This document shows positions 20,263 to 30,517 of a stretch of DNA of 64,000 nt, piece by piece. A model generated the notes under the pieces. That model saw nothing but the letters and a program-made list of their open reading frames with translations, was not told where the DNA came from and did not search any database. Origin of the DNA: Symbiodinium natans (lineage: Eukaryota > Sar > Dinophyceae > Suessiales > Symbiodiniaceae). The stretch is taken from positions 98,501 through 162,500 of the forward strand of contig CAJNDS010002843.1 of the NCBI GenBank assembly GCA_905221605.1, given 5' to 3'. Within the stretch, counting starts at the first letter, position 1; each line of letters opens with the position of its first letter. The position numbers and the translations under genes were made by a program.

Positions 20263-21329
20263 GCATGTTTTTTCGTCCACTCCCTATGGAGCTGGAGCAT
20301 GAGACTTGGGTAGATTGCTGTCGTACCTTTTGGAAGCCACCTCTCTTGCGCTTGAAGTTACAGCGTTCGGCTGGTGCCGCAGTCGTCAGCAAACTTCCGA
20401 AGGATCTTGGCACATCTGCAGTGTGACTTGTGTTGCTTTTGAACCCTGCAGTGCATGCCTCAAAGAGTGATGATCCAAGTCATCTGCTTCTCTTGACAAG
20501 CGCACTTGCGCAGATGCAGGGCATGTCAATGGCTTGCCTGGTCCCTCTCGGGAAAGAATCCTTATCTCTGACATGCAACTTCTCCCCGGCCGTTGCAGAA
20601 GAGAAAATGGACATGCTCTCACGTGCTCGAACTCGCCTCCGGCGTGCTCCGGAGTGTGCAAGCACAGAAGCGACCGCACGGATGGGCGTTAGAACGATGC
20701 ATGCGCAGGCAGCTGGTTGCTTAGCTGATGTCGAAGTGATGTACATGTTGAATGGATAGGACAAGAAGCCAGCGGTAGGTGGCATGAATCTTAGAGTCTA
20801 TTTGACAATTACAGCACACTAGTCTACTTTTATATTCTGACGGAGAAAGTACATTCTGGTTGACTGCACCTTGCCCAAGACAGGCCAACAACAGATCGCC
20901 CGCAAATGCAGCAAGATCCAGCCATGTGCTCGCACGTGTGAAGCAAGCCTGTCAGTCGCTGATACCTATACATTTGCTGCTTGGTACCAGCAATGACGAG
21001 GCATGCTGAGGACATTTAAAGCCTAAACCCTAAACCCCAAACCCTACACCCTAAACCCTAAACCCTAAACCCTAGATCCTAGATCTTAAATCTTTAGCCC
21101 GCTCGAGGCTACCCCCAGGCCTCTGCAAAGGCATCCCCGCCCTGTTTTTTTGGCTAGGCAGGATGGCTGTTTCTTTAAGACTGCGGCAGAACCCAAAAAA
21201 CCTTAAACCCTAAACCCTAAACCCGATACCCTATACCCTATGCCCTAAACCCTAAACCCTAAACCCTAAACCCTCAACCCTAAACCCTAAACCCTAAACC
21301 CTAAACCCTAAACCGCGTTCGCGCTTCAG

Positions 21330-21494
21330 GATCGTTGTGGGGGATCTCGACGCAGTGTTTAGGAACGAGGTGGGTGCTGTCTGGGAGCACCTGTGGCTTT
21401 CTTGACGGTTGAACGCAGATTCCGTGGCGCAGAAGCCTGCAACCTCTTCCTTGTCCCTTTCCACGAAGCCCCCTTGCAAGGGAAGCTGCTCTAA
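21330..21494 (+). CDS. Last two exons of an unknown gene
   Basis: Exon 21330-21362 (after 'gcttcag') reads IVVGDLDAVF. Exon 21419-21494 (after 'gaacgcag') reads FRGAEACNLFLVPFHEAPLQ then GKLL and ends TAA. A GA donor at 21363 keeps the frame (phase 2 into phase 1). The 56-bp intron has no telomere-like units. A C-type array (21200-21315) lies just upstream. No family recognised. Confidence 0.55.
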
Positions 21495-21659
21495 ACGGGT
21501 GAATTTGGTGCATCCAGGCGCGCCCGCGACCACAGACTAGGCATACAGGATTTCGGACACATTGAGTGAAAGATGCCCTGAAAAGGCATGTACGGGTGGG
21601 CGGGGGGGGGAGCTAAGCTGCGCCAGTTGGCCCAGGGATTTTGAACACACTGGCGGTGT

Positions 21660-21895
21660 CACAATCCCCTTCCCTCATATTAAAACCCCTCCCCCCCTAC
21701 CCCCCAGTATTAGCAACCCCCCATATACTCCAATATAACTATAATGGGAGGAGTATTTAGTATGAGGTGGGAAGAAGGAAGGGTTTGATTTTTCCGAGAC
21801 TCCATATACTCCTTAATTAAGGAATATTCCTTAAGCCACATAAGGACCCCTATTGTGGTTTAAGGAATATCCCTTAAATAAGGGTTACTGGAGTC
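21660..21895. mobile_element. Two adjacent inverted-repeat elements (families 7 and 3)
   Basis: 21660-21784: loose arms CCCTTCCCTCATATTAAAAC and its partner TATGAGGTGGGAAG. 21798-21895: arms GACTCC...AAGGAATATTCCTTAA and TTAAGGAATATCCCTTAA...GGAGTC, with inner CCACA/TGTGG. The second is a diverged relative of the exact intron at 54233-54348. An exon-like stretch (21922-21998, GRPRCHHEKGRPDEEAPAA) follows; it is open on the minus strand too. Confidence 0.65.
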
Positions 21896-22097
21896 CCTGG
21901 TAGGGAGAAAGGGGCGTACCCTTGCCAGGGCCGCCCGCGGTGCCACCACGAGAAGGGCAGGCCAGATGAAGAAGCTCCAGCTGCCATGTCTTCAGAACCC
22001 TGAACCCTAAACCCTGAACCCTGAACCCTGAACCCTGAACCCTGAACCCTAAACCCTAAACCCTAAACCCTAAACCCTAAACCCTAAACCCTAAACC

Positions 22098-22212
22098 CTA
22101 CACGCGGACGGTTTCTGCCAATGCCTTGCCTGTTGGAGGTGCGGGCGCCGGCCCATGTCCAGGCTCGCAGAGTTCGGGGTTCGGTTCCGTTACCGGTACG
22201 TTGGAGGTTCGT
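22098..22212 (-). CDS. Candidate minus-strand terminal exon
   Basis: Minus-strand frame reads PVTEPNPELCEPGHGPAPA then PPTGKALAETVRV and stops at the edge of the C-type array (stop at 22098-22100). Plus-strand frames are also partly open, so the strand is not certain. Pro/Ala-rich, no family. Confidence 0.45.
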
Positions 22213-22326
22213 GGGTTTAGGGTTTAGGGTTTAGGGTTTAGGGTTTAGGGTTTAGGGTTTAGGGTTTAGGGTTTAGGGTTTAGGGTTTAGGGTTTAGGGT
22301 TTAGGGTTTAGGGCTTAGGGTTTAGG

Positions 22327-22410
22327 GCTACTTGGAGGTTCATTGGGGTACTTCTAAGTAAGGTTTTAAGTAGGGTAACTATGGTTATAACCCCATGAAC
22401 CTTCAAGTAC
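22327..22410. mobile_element. Inverted-repeat element family 2
   Basis: Ends CTACTTGGAGGTTCATTGGGG and CCCCATGAACCTTCAAGTA are inverted copies; the core carries GTAACTATGGTTATA. Related copies: 6400-6495 (GPDH intron before exon 2) and 49227-49486. Confidence 0.75.
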
Positions 22411-22734
22411 CGCGACCACAGTTTCATACCCGAAGACTCCCAGGGACTATTAAATCCTGAAATCGGCTTAGGGGTTTAGGGGTTTGGGTTTCGGATTTTG
22501 AATCACTACTTACTATGTTTAAGAAATTCCCTAAATAAGAGCCCCTGGGTAGCTTGTGCCCGGCAGTTTAAGCAACAGTTGCGACGAGTGACCTAAGCCC
22601 GAAACCCTAACCCCTAAACGCTCATATGATTAATGGATAGGGAAGAGGATATGGGAGTTGTCCGCGTTCTCGTCACGTAGCACCGAAAGGACCCCAACAG
22701 AAGGCGTTACGATGTTGAAAGGGGGTTTAGGTTT

Positions 22735-23215
22735 TTGGGTTTCGGGGTTTAGGGTTTAGGGGTACAGGGGGTTTAGGGTTTGGGGTTTCAGGTTTAGGGT
22801 TTACGGGTGCTTGACTGGAGGAGCTTGCTCGTCTAGCAGATTGCCTAAGTCGACTTGTGTACAAGTTAACACCACCATTGCCATCTTCCACTGTTTTGGG
22901 TTCACTTCTGCCGATAGGAGGAGCCCTAGACCCTCAAACCTCGGCCCTCAACCCTCAACCGGCAACCCGAAACCCTAAACCCTACACACCCTGAAAGCCC
23001 CAGCTGAAGCCTTCGAAGCTCCCAGCCCTAAACCCTAAACCCTAAACCCTAAACCCTAAACCCTAAACCCTAAACCCTAAACCCTAAACCCTAAACCCTA
23101 AACCCTAAACCCTAAACCCTGAACCCTCAACCCTCAACCCTCAACCCTCAACCCTAAACCCTAAACCCTCAACTCTAAACCCTAAACCCTAAACCCCAAA
23201 CCCTAAACCGAAAAC
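22735..23215. repeat. G-type then C-type arrays with small islands
   Basis: Degenerate TTTAGGG (22735-22805), a 110-bp unassigned island, then CCCTAAA with a CCCTCAA sub-run (23028-23215). The island 22625-22735 upstream may hold an exon (RIWELSAFSSRSTERTPTEG). Confidence 0.75.
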
Positions 23216-23643
23216 CCCTCATGCCCCTGGGCCCCCCTCGAAACCTGATGGCACCCCCATGCGGCCCCCCGGTCGAGGACCCGAAAAGCCAGCCTACATC
23301 AGAGGCATGGTAGTGTGGACCTCAACTTTTGTTGCTCAGGGGTTGAGGTCTAAGGGGAGTCATCTGGGCCCTGAAAATAACCCCTGACCTTCTTGGGGTA
23401 TATAAGGGCCCCCCCCCCCCCCCTGTAAGGTGCCAGACTATGGGACCAGGCAACTACCCTGAGATCAGGGTGTGGGGGTGTGAGGATCGATGTTTGTGTT
23501 CGACGTCGTTTGTTTGTGTTTTTTCTCTTCAATGCGACCCGCGAGTCTGAGCATTTTTGCGGGCTGGCATGGGCGTCTTAAGGTAGCTCCTTGGGTTCTT
23601 TAATTTTCTTGTGGGGTTTCATGGGCTTACTCAGGTAACGCAG

Positions 23644-23769
23644 GGGTTGCTGCCTTTTCTTGAAGCTTGCCACAGTGACAAGCCGGAAGAGGAGGCCGTG
23701 ACGCAAGGTTTTAACCAGTCTCTAGCCCCAGTCATAGTTGCCCACGAACCCATGAACCCTAAACCCTGA
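23644..23769 (+). CDS. Terminal exon, unknown gene
   Basis: Acceptor 'gtaacgcag', then GLLPFLEACHSDKPEEEAV, TQGFNQSLAPVIVAHEP, stopping inside the first repeat units. 23340-23640 upstream holds unique sequence with a poly-C run and a TATATAAGG, no exon assigned. Confidence 0.5.
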   Translation, partial: GLLPFLEACHSDKPEEEAVTQGFNQSLAPVIVAHEPMNPKP

Positions 23770-23823
23770 ATCCTAAACCCTAAACTCTAAATCCGAAATA
23801 AACCCCTGCCCTGCTTTCGGCAG

Positions 23824-23901
23824 AACTTCCGCGAAAGCCAAGCAGACATGGAACTATGGGTAAAGCCGTGCGACACAAGCGCGAGCCGTGTTTCCCTTTA
23901 A
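23824..23901 (+). CDS. Terminal exon, unknown gene
   Basis: Acceptor 'ctttcggcag', 25 open codons NFRESQADMELWVKPCDTSA then SRVSL and TAA. A GTAAAG at 23860 could be a donor instead, shortening the exon to NFRESQADMELW. C-type arrays on both sides. Confidence 0.5.
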   Translation, partial: NFRESQADMELWVKPCDTSASRVSL

Positions 23902-24053
23902 CCCCAGCTTCAAGCCCCCCTAAACCCTAAACCCTAAACCCCAAACCCTAAACCCTAAACCCTAAACCCCAAAAAAACACTACACCCTAAACCCTAAACC
24001 CTAAACCCTAAACCCCAAACCCCAAACCCCAAACCCCAAACCCCAAACCCCAG

Positions 24054-24350
24054 CCTCGCTCCGAGGGGACGGAGGACGGTGGAAGTGGAGACCAGTGGTT
24101 GAGGGAAGAGGTTGACTTGGCAGCCCAGTGGTACCCTTTTCTCTTTTTTGGTTCAAGGTTCCCTTACCCTAAACCCTAAACCCTAAACCCTAAACCCTAA
24201 ACCCTAAACCCTAAACCCCAAACCCCAAACCCTGAACCCAACAAAAACCCAAAAAAGGGTACCCTCAAAATAGTCTTGTTACCGGGCTACCAGGTTGAGG
24301 AAGTGGAAGATGGAGAGTGGACGGCATTGTACAGGCCCGTGATATGTAGG
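24054..24350 (+). CDS. Two exons of an unknown acidic protein
   Basis: Exon 24054-24119 (acceptor CCCCAG at the end of a C-type array) reads RSEGTEDGGSGDQWLREEVD. Exon 24294-24350 reads VEEVEDGEWTALYRPVI and its donor is GTTTGGGG, the start of a G-type array. Both are phase 0 and join in frame across a 174-bp GC-AG intron (24120-24293) made of inverted-repeat element family 6 with telomere-like units inside. No family recognised. Confidence 0.62.
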
Positions 24351-24574
24351 GTTTGGGGTTTAGGGTTCAGGGTTGAGGGGTCCTTGGCTGGGTATGCATT
24401 TCCCTTTTTTGGGTTGAAGATGATCCTATTAGGGGTACTGAACAATGGGGGAAACATGTTCTTCCACGACTGCTATGGAATGGGGAACCACATATTTTCC
24501 CCATTGGTTTAGTATTCCTTTGGCAGCAGGGTGTAAGGTTTAAGCTGGCAAAGGTGTTCAGGACTGATTGCGCA

Positions 24575-24660
24575 CGTCAACGGGATGTGAGTGTGCCTGC
24601 GTCCTTGTCTACGTCACGCGTCAGGCGTCTGAAACAACGGAACCCTCTTCATAGGGTTTA
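24575..24660 (+). CDS. Candidate exon
   Basis: After 'gtgttcag' one frame reads TDCARQRDVSVPASLSTSR then VRRLKQRNPLH up to the G-type array. Basic; no family. The 220 bp before it show no other feature. Confidence 0.35.
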
Positions 24661-24843
24661 GGGTTTAGGGTTTAGGGTTTAGGGTTTAGGGTTTAGGGTT
24701 TAGGGTTTAGGGTTTAGGGTTTAGGGTTGAACACCAGACGGATGTTGTCACCCTTCCAATGAAGCCCCTGCAAGCATGGTTCTGGCCTCCCGTCGGCCAA
24801 AGCCGACTCTCCGAATCAGACCCGTAGCCTTAAACCCTGGCAG

Positions 24844-25061
24844 GTTAGAAGCAGCCACAGACAAGGCGCCTTTCCTCCACTTCTCTCAAGATGTGGGCAT
24901 TTCCCAAAATAGGGGGGGTACCTTATTGGGGTCCCCATTACAAGGGAATCCTACTCTTTGGGGTCGATACTAGGGGTCCCTCTATTTTCGTTATCTTCCA
25001 GGTTTCTGCAGGCACCCCTCCAAACCCCCCTTCGCTCCCGAGCCAGCTGAGTCCAGAGTGA
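24844..25061 (+). CDS. Last two exons of an unknown gene
   Basis: Exon 24844-24892 (acceptor 'cctggcag') reads LEAATDKAPFLHFSQD. Exon 25002-25061 reads VSAGTPPNPPSLPSQLSPE and ends TGA. Both junctions are phase 0. The 109-bp intron between them (24893-25001, GT-AG, acceptor 'ttatcttccag') is one complete copy of inverted-repeat family 1. No family recognised. Confidence 0.65.
24893..25001 (-). mobile_element. Family 1 element equal to a whole intron
   Basis: From GTGGGCATTTCCCAAAATAG to CTATTTTCGTTATCTTCCAG; the inner part is the reverse complement of the family 1 core (GGTACCTTATTGGGGTCC, GGAATCCTACTCTT). The ends of the element are the splice sites. Confidence 0.75.
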
Positions 25062-25077
25062 CAGCTTAGGTTTCAGG

Positions 25078-25183
25078 TTGGGATGCTCCCCCCCATACTC
25101 GCAGCCCTTAATCGGGATGATAGTACCCACCAGTTATACTCCCTTATTATTCAGGACTGTTCGTAAGAGGGGGAGCATCCCAA
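25078..25183. mobile_element. Inverted-repeat element family 4
   Basis: Ends TTGGGATGCTCCCCC and GGGGGAGCATCCCAA are perfect 15-bp inverted repeats. Inner motif GCAGCCCTTAATCGGGATGA recurs as CAGTCCTTAATAGGGATTG at 48030-48140; a fragment is at 8655-8705. It lies just downstream of a stop codon, so intron status here is open. Confidence 0.7.
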
Positions 25184-25386
25184 GTTTCAGGTTTCGGCAG
25201 GATTGAGTACACTTTTGGGGGACCAAAATGCTTTAGTCATGGGGGGGGCGGGGTCTTGATAGTTTCAGCCATCAACCCTAAACCCCAAACCCTGAACCCT
25301 AAACCCTAAACCCTAAATCCTAAATCCTAAACCCTAAACCCTAAACCCTAAACCCTAAACCCCAACCCTAACCCCCAAAGGCCTAA

Positions 25387-26127
25387 TCCCTGCCAGCCCA
25401 GGAGAGGCCACCGAAGCCTGCACCGGAGTTTCTGAAGCCAAAGGTTCCGAGCCAAGTGCAGCCTTCCTGGCTCTCACCCCTTCAGTGGCTTTCGCAAGGC
25501 GCCAGGGACGTCCCAGGTGAGGAGGCCGAAAGATACGAGAGTGAGGCACAGTCTTCCGAGAGCACCGTGCCACCGCGCGGCCCTTCTTCGCCCCCCCTGC
25601 CACGTTTCAAGCTCAGCCGTCCCACGTGGCCGGAGCCCGAAACAGAGAGCTCCAGCCAGGAGTCCGGAGTTGTGCGCTTGAAGTACAGACCCTTCCAAGG
25701 CGGCTGCGCGTTTCAGGAGGTACAGGATGCCCAAGACTCCAAAGACTCCGAGACTTCGCAGTGCTCACAGCTACAGCACTGGCAGCAGCAAGCGAACCGG
25801 CTGGCTCAGGAGATGCAGCGGCCCACGCCCGAGCTGAAGCCGCTGGCTCGCGGCACATGTGGGGAAGCTGGGGAGTTCCCCAGCTGGCCCAATGGCCTTC
25901 ATGGGCCCCAAGGGCCCATGCAGCACTTCTACCCAGACTACTCGGACTCGGCCACCTCCGCCGACAGCCTGCCTCCGAAGTTCGCGCGCCCGAGGCCTCC
26001 CTGGAGTCCAGGTGCCTCGGGGTCCCTGGGCGGCCTCGCAAGCTCGGAGAGCTCCGCCCACAGCGATCCCCAGCGGGTGGAGCAGCTGCAGGGCATGCTG
26101 TGCCACCAGCTCTCCGAGCTCGTGCAG
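25387..26127 (+). CDS. Large exon, Pro/Ser/Gln-rich protein of unknown function
   Basis: The frame opens after TAA 25384 and stays open for about 247 codons. N-terminal PxP-rich part (ERPPKPAPEFLKPKVPSQ), then acidic Ser/Glu-rich, a Gln-rich helix (LQHWQQQANRLAQEMQRPT), LPPKFARPRPPWSPGASG and RVEQLQGMLCHQLSELVQ. A donor at GTGCAG|GTGCAG (26128) is likely, because beyond it the frame only reads repeats. Acceptor probably 'tgccagcccag'. It lies between C-type and G-type arrays. Probably disordered with coiled-coil segments; no family. Confidence 0.6.
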
Positions 26128-26359
26128 GTGCAGCAAGCCTGGCAGCTCGGCGAACCCAGGGCCCCTTTAGGGCCTTTAGGGTTTAGGGTTTAGGGTTTAG
26201 GGTTTAGGGTTTAGGGCCCCGAGGCGAAACAACGCAAACCATGCCCAGCAATGAAGCAGGATGCTCGAGGCAAGGCCCATGCACAGAGGCGATGTCTGTA
26301 GGCTCCGCTTGTATGGCATAAACCCACAAGCCCCAAACCCGTAAACCCCTAAAAGAAAG

Positions 26360-26655
26360 CCAAGACCCTAAACCCTAAACCCTAAACCCTAAACCCTAAA
26401 CCCTAAACCCTAAACCCTAAACCCTAAACCCTAAACCCTAAACCCTAAACCCTAAACCCTAAACCCTAAACCCTAAACCCTAAACCCTAAACCCTAAACC
26501 CTAAACCCTAAACCCTAAACCCTAAACCCTAAACCCTAAACCCTAAACCCTAAACCCTAAACCCTAAACCCTAAACCCTAAACCCTAAACCCTAAACCCT
26601 AAACCCTAAACCCTAAACCCTAAACCCTAAACCCTAAACCCTAAACCCTAAACCC
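26360..26655 (+). repeat. Pure C-type array (about 42 units)
   Basis: Uninterrupted CCCTAAA. It ends in CCCCTAAGCAG, an acceptor for a small exon-like stretch 26662-26698 (AHAPKPPTCRP, donor GTACAAG). 26700-27080 holds no recognisable gene. Confidence 0.92.
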
Positions 26656-27089
26656 CTAAGCAGGCCCATGCCCCCAAGCCTCCAACATGCCGGCCCAGGT
26701 ACAAGTTGCTGTCTTCGGCGTGCAGGCATCCGGGTCTCCCTTATCCCAGGTTTTTGCTACACCCCCTAAGTTCCCCCCCCAAATTCAAGGCTACTTAACA
26801 AAGGTTTTCTTACTGGGGAATCGAGGGGGGGTAGTGTAGGTAGTATAGACGGGGGTAATGGGGAAGCCCATGAGGTTTGCTGGCAACCGGATCCCTCTGC
26901 AACAAAGCCGAAACCCGGTAGGGTTTGGGGTTGAGGGCGTGCCATACAGAAGCACGCTTTGAGAGCGTACCCCCCACCCCAAGACCGCCCACTTACAAGT
27001 GAAGCCTCATTTTTTACAAGGCAACATGTACTTGTGATGCAAGGTGGTCTAGGCGAACTTGATATGAAACTCTTCATTGAAGCCACCTA

Positions 27090-27390
27090 TGAGTTGTGTC
27101 ACGTGGGTGCTTGGATCACTTGAGACACTTGGGTCGCTTGGCGCTTAGGATACGTGGCATGCTTTCCTCACCACTGGGAACTGCTGCATTGCTTGGGTCA
27201 TCGGGGCTGGGACACTTCATTCAATCGGTTACTTGGGACACTCGGGTCACCTGGGTCACTTGGGAAACTTGAGTCACTTCCAGCGGTGTGTTACAAGGTT
27301 CACTCATGCCACATGGGTTGCTTGGAGCCTAAAGAACGCGCGAGTCGCTTGGGGCATTTGGATCACGTAGGAACACTTGGGTCACTTTTG
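27090..27390 (+). repeat. Degenerate decamer tract (CACTTGGGTC)
   Basis: About 25 loose copies of a roughly 10-bp unit with core CTTGGGTCA. An open frame runs through it and is probably a by-product of the repeat. Confidence 0.6.
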
Positions 27391-27540
27391 GGCATGCTGA
27401 TTCGGCCTGCCTGGAGGGTCCCACACGTCACCCGCCTACCCCAAAAGGCAAGCGAGGGGTGGCGGGGTTTAGGGTTCAGGGCCGAAGCGCATGCGCCCTC
27501 TTTGGGGTGGGGGGGAATACTGGCCATCGCTGCCATCGCT

Positions 27541-27759
27541 TGCAGGCAGCAGCAAGAGCAAGCCGCCACACAGACGAGCCTTGTAGCATTGAGTGTTCAG
27601 GGTCGCTCCAATCAGCGCCACTTTCGCTCGGCAACGGATGTGTTTTGGAGCAATGCTTACCCAGGCAGCAAAGCTTCTACCACCGGCCTTATGATCGCGG
27701 TGCCCGAACTCAAGCAGGACTCCTGCCTGAGGGCGGTTCCCTACACTTCCCTTGACTAA
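27541..27759 (+). CDS. Candidate terminal exon, frame uncertain
   Basis: After 'gcttgcag' two frames stay open to about the same point. One reads QQQEQAATQTSLVALSVQG and ends TAA 27757-27759; the other reads RASRHTDEPCSIECSGSLQ and ends TGA. Both look protein-like, so only the presence of an exon is claimed. Confidence 0.4.
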   Translation, partial: CRQQQEQAATQTSLVALSVQGRSNQRHFRSATDVFWSNAYPGSKASTTGLMIAVPELKQDSCLRAVPYTSLD

Positions 27760-27929
27760 AAGTAAAGCCTGGCCACCCTCTGCTTCTGGCTTCAATGTCA
27801 GGGAATCTTTGGCCCTGAGTTTAGGGTTTAGGGGTCAATGTGCGGTCGAAACGCAAAGATTTATTGAAAGGCTCGGCCTTTCGCGTGCAGAAGCGGGGCC
27901 TTTTCATAAGAGTGTTGTGATGCCTGAAC

Positions 27930-28270
27930 CCCAAACGCCTAATTCACCCCCACACCCCCAAACCCCCAAGCCCACAAACAACCAAACCCCAACCACAAAC
28001 CCCCAAACCCCAAACCCCCACACCCCCACACCCCCAAACCCCCAAACGCCCACACCCCCAAACCCCCAAACCCCCAAACCCCCAAACCCCCAAACCCCCA
28101 AACCCCCAAACCCCCAAACCCCCAAACAACCCCCAAACCCCCACACCCCCAAACCCCCAAACCCTGAAACCGCCAAACCCCGAACCTGCAACCTGAAACC
28201 CTAAACCCTAAACCCCAAAGCCTAAAGCCTAAAGCCTAAACCCTAAACCCTAAACCCTAAACCCCCAAAT
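27930..28270 (+). repeat. CCCCCAAA 8-mer array and mixed heptamers
   Basis: Second locus of the 8-mer seen at 9470-9680, with CCCCCACA variants, then CCTAAAG and CCCTAAA. A following exon-like piece (28309-28359, AHAPRATPWLPGPLSAL) has its donor at the first TTTAGGG unit. Confidence 0.88.
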
Positions 28271-29084
28271 CCGGAAACCGCCAAACCCTGAACCTGAAAC
28301 ACGAACCAGGCCCATGCGCCCAGAGCCACTCCCTGGCTGCCGGGCCCCCTCTCCGCACTCAGGGTTTAGGGTTTAGGGTTTAGGGTTCAGGGTTTAGGGT
28401 TTAGGCAACTCGTAAGATTCGGACTTCACAGCACTGTTGAGCGCCCAGGTATGAGGCGCCACTCGCACCACTGTTGAGGCGTCCGGACCTGAACTTCTCT
28501 CAGCCGCTTGGAGGTTTGTTTAGGGTTTAGGGTTTAGGGTTTAGGGTTCAGGGTTTAGGGTTTAGGGTTTAGGGTTTAGGGTTTAGGGTTTAGGGTTTAG
28601 GGTTTAGGGTTTAGGGTTGGGGGCTCAGCATTTCAAGAGAAAGCATTCACTCGCCCACTACAACACTCGGGCCTAAACCCTAAACCCTAAACCCTGAACC
28701 CTGAACCCCAAACTAAAAGCCCAAAGCCCCAGGCCCAGAAACCCTGACCCTAAAGCCTCAGGCGCAGTCGCCCCCAAACCCGAGAGCCTCAGGCGCAGCA
28801 ACCCTAAAGCCAAAGGCCCAGCAGCCCCTCCCTAACGCCCATCAAAATCTTGCACGATGCCCACAACTGAGTTCAGGGTATGAAGAATGAATATTTTCCA
28901 AAATAAGTAACCCTTTTTTTGTAAAAAAAGCACTTGCTGACAAATTTTGCTTAGACAAAATGTTCGTGTGAAGGAGAGGTTTAGGGTATGCCTTGGGATG
29001 GGGCAGCTCAAGCTTGATGTCCCTACTCAGAAGTGGCCATGAACCCTTGAGCAGTCATGTGTCGGCTAAAGGTGCGGTTCATAC

Positions 29085-29254
29085 CATCCTCAAGCCCTAA
29101 ACCCTAAACCCTAAACCCTAAACCCTAAACCCTAAACCCTAAACCCTAAACCCTAAACCCTAAACCCTGAACCTTGAGGATGGTGCCGACGCTGAACCCT
29201 TGGACCCGCGACTCTGGGAAGTTGGCCCCTGGTCCGCCAGAGGGCCTCAGCGCT
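29085..29254 (+). CDS. Array flanked by inverted 12-mer, then candidate terminal exon
   Basis: ACCATCCTCAAG (29087-29098) and CTTGAGGATGGT (29172-29183) are perfect inverted repeats around a C-type array. The right arm runs into an open frame GADAEPLDPRLWEVGPWSAR that ends TAA 29252-29254. Confidence 0.4.
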
Positions 29255-29351
29255 AAACCCTAAACCAACCCTAAACCCTAAAGCCTAAACCCTCAACCCT
29301 AAACCCTAAGTTTAGAGTTTCGGGATTAGGGTTTAGGGCCTTTTCGTACAG

Positions 29352-29467
29352 CACACGCGTGCGAATGCAAAGTGCCCTTCCTGCGGAATGTATGCTTGCC
29401 TTGGCTGACTAGCATCCACAGAGCTCTCTATCTGGGCTGGAGACAGGGGGCTGTTAGCCAGACATAG
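29352..29467 (+). CDS. Candidate terminal exon, unknown gene
   Basis: Acceptor 'ttttcgtacag', then HACECKVPFLRNVCLPWLT, SIHRALYLGWRQGAVSQT and TAG. A decayed family 1 element (29475-29560) lies directly downstream. The minus strand is also open, which lowers confidence. Confidence 0.45.
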
Positions 29468-29635
29468 GGGTTTCCGAACATTAGGGTTGTTTGTGTTTCG
29501 GGATCTCCTTAAGGGGATTCTGTTGTATTTGGGGTCCCAATACGGATAATCCCACTTTGGCAAGTGCGCAACTCTGCGTGAAACAAGGTTCTAGTCGTAG
29601 GATGTGATACTCCGCGAGTTGCGTTGACTGCGCAG

Positions 29636-29719
29636 TTGGCGGCGCTGGGGCACATGGGTGCTGTCTACATCACCGACGATGGCAACGGCTGTGCCCTAGA
29701 TCGGACTTCGCACTCCCTA
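29636..29719 (+). CDS. Exon, unknown gene
   Basis: Acceptor 'gactgcgcag', 28 codons LAALGHMGAVYITDDGNGCA then LDRTSHSL, donor GTTTGAG leading straight into TTTAGGG units. Well-formed exon; family unknown. Confidence 0.6.
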
Positions 29720-30026
29720 GTTTGAGTTTAGGGTTTAGGGTTTAGGGTTTAGGGTTTGGGGTTTGGGGTTTGGGGTTTGGGGTTTAGGGTTTAGGGTTTA
29801 GGGTTTGGGGTTTGGGGTTTGGGGTTTGGGGTTTGGGATTTGGGAATTGGGGTTTAGGGTTTGTTGGGTAGACCGGGGCACGCTACGCCCGTACGCCTGT
29901 CGCGTTGCATTCACCAGCCATCCCTGCCCTTCAACCCTAAACCCTAAACCCTAAACCCTAAACCCTAAACCCTAAACCCTAAACCCTAAACCCTAAACCC
30001 TAAACCCTAAACCCTAAACCCTAAAG

Positions 30027-30098
30027 CATCCTACACAAGCCAAAACAATCATCCTGAAAAAGCTGTGCCCCCGAGACTTGAAAGTCACCCCCGGCACA
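30027..30098 (+). CDS. Exon, unknown gene
   Basis: Acceptor is the last array unit (CCCTAAAG|). 24 codons HPTQAKTIILKKLCPRDLKV then TPGT; donor ACA|GTATGTTT is a strong GT site. Flanked by C-type arrays on both sides. Confidence 0.62.
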
Positions 30099-30437
30099 GT
30101 ATGTTTTTACCCTCAACCCTCAACCCTAAAACCTCAACCCTAAACCCTAAGCCTAAACCCTAAACCCTAGACCCTAAGCCCTAAACCCTAAGCCCCTAAA
30201 CCCTAAGCCCTAAACCCAGACCTCAACCCTAAGCCCTAAACCCTACACCCTAAACCCTAAACCCAGACCCTAGACCCTAAGTCCTAAACCCTAAGCCCTA
30301 AAACCCTAAACCCTAAACCCTAAACCCTAAACCCTAAACCCTAAACCCTAAACCCTAAACCCTAAACCCTAAACCCTAAACCCTAAACCCTAAACCCTAA
30401 ACTCTAAACCCTAAACCCTAAAACCTAAACTTCCCAG

Positions 30438-30517
30438 GGCTGCCGCACCAAAGCTTCGAGCGTTGGAGGGACCTCTGGCACGAAGCTCTTCTCCATCCTT
30501 CAGCTTTCAGGAGGCCG
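30438..30517 (+). CDS. Exon, unknown gene
   Basis: Acceptor 'cttcccag' after a C-type array, donor CCG|GTTTAGGG at a G-type array. Best frame LPHQSFERWRDLWHEALLHP then SAFRRP. A further small exon-like end is at 30710-30732. Confidence 0.55.

Noticed and set aside
27752-28204. 150-codon frame on + and Gly/Trp-rich frames on minus
   Set aside because: Second half is translation of the CCCCCAAA array.
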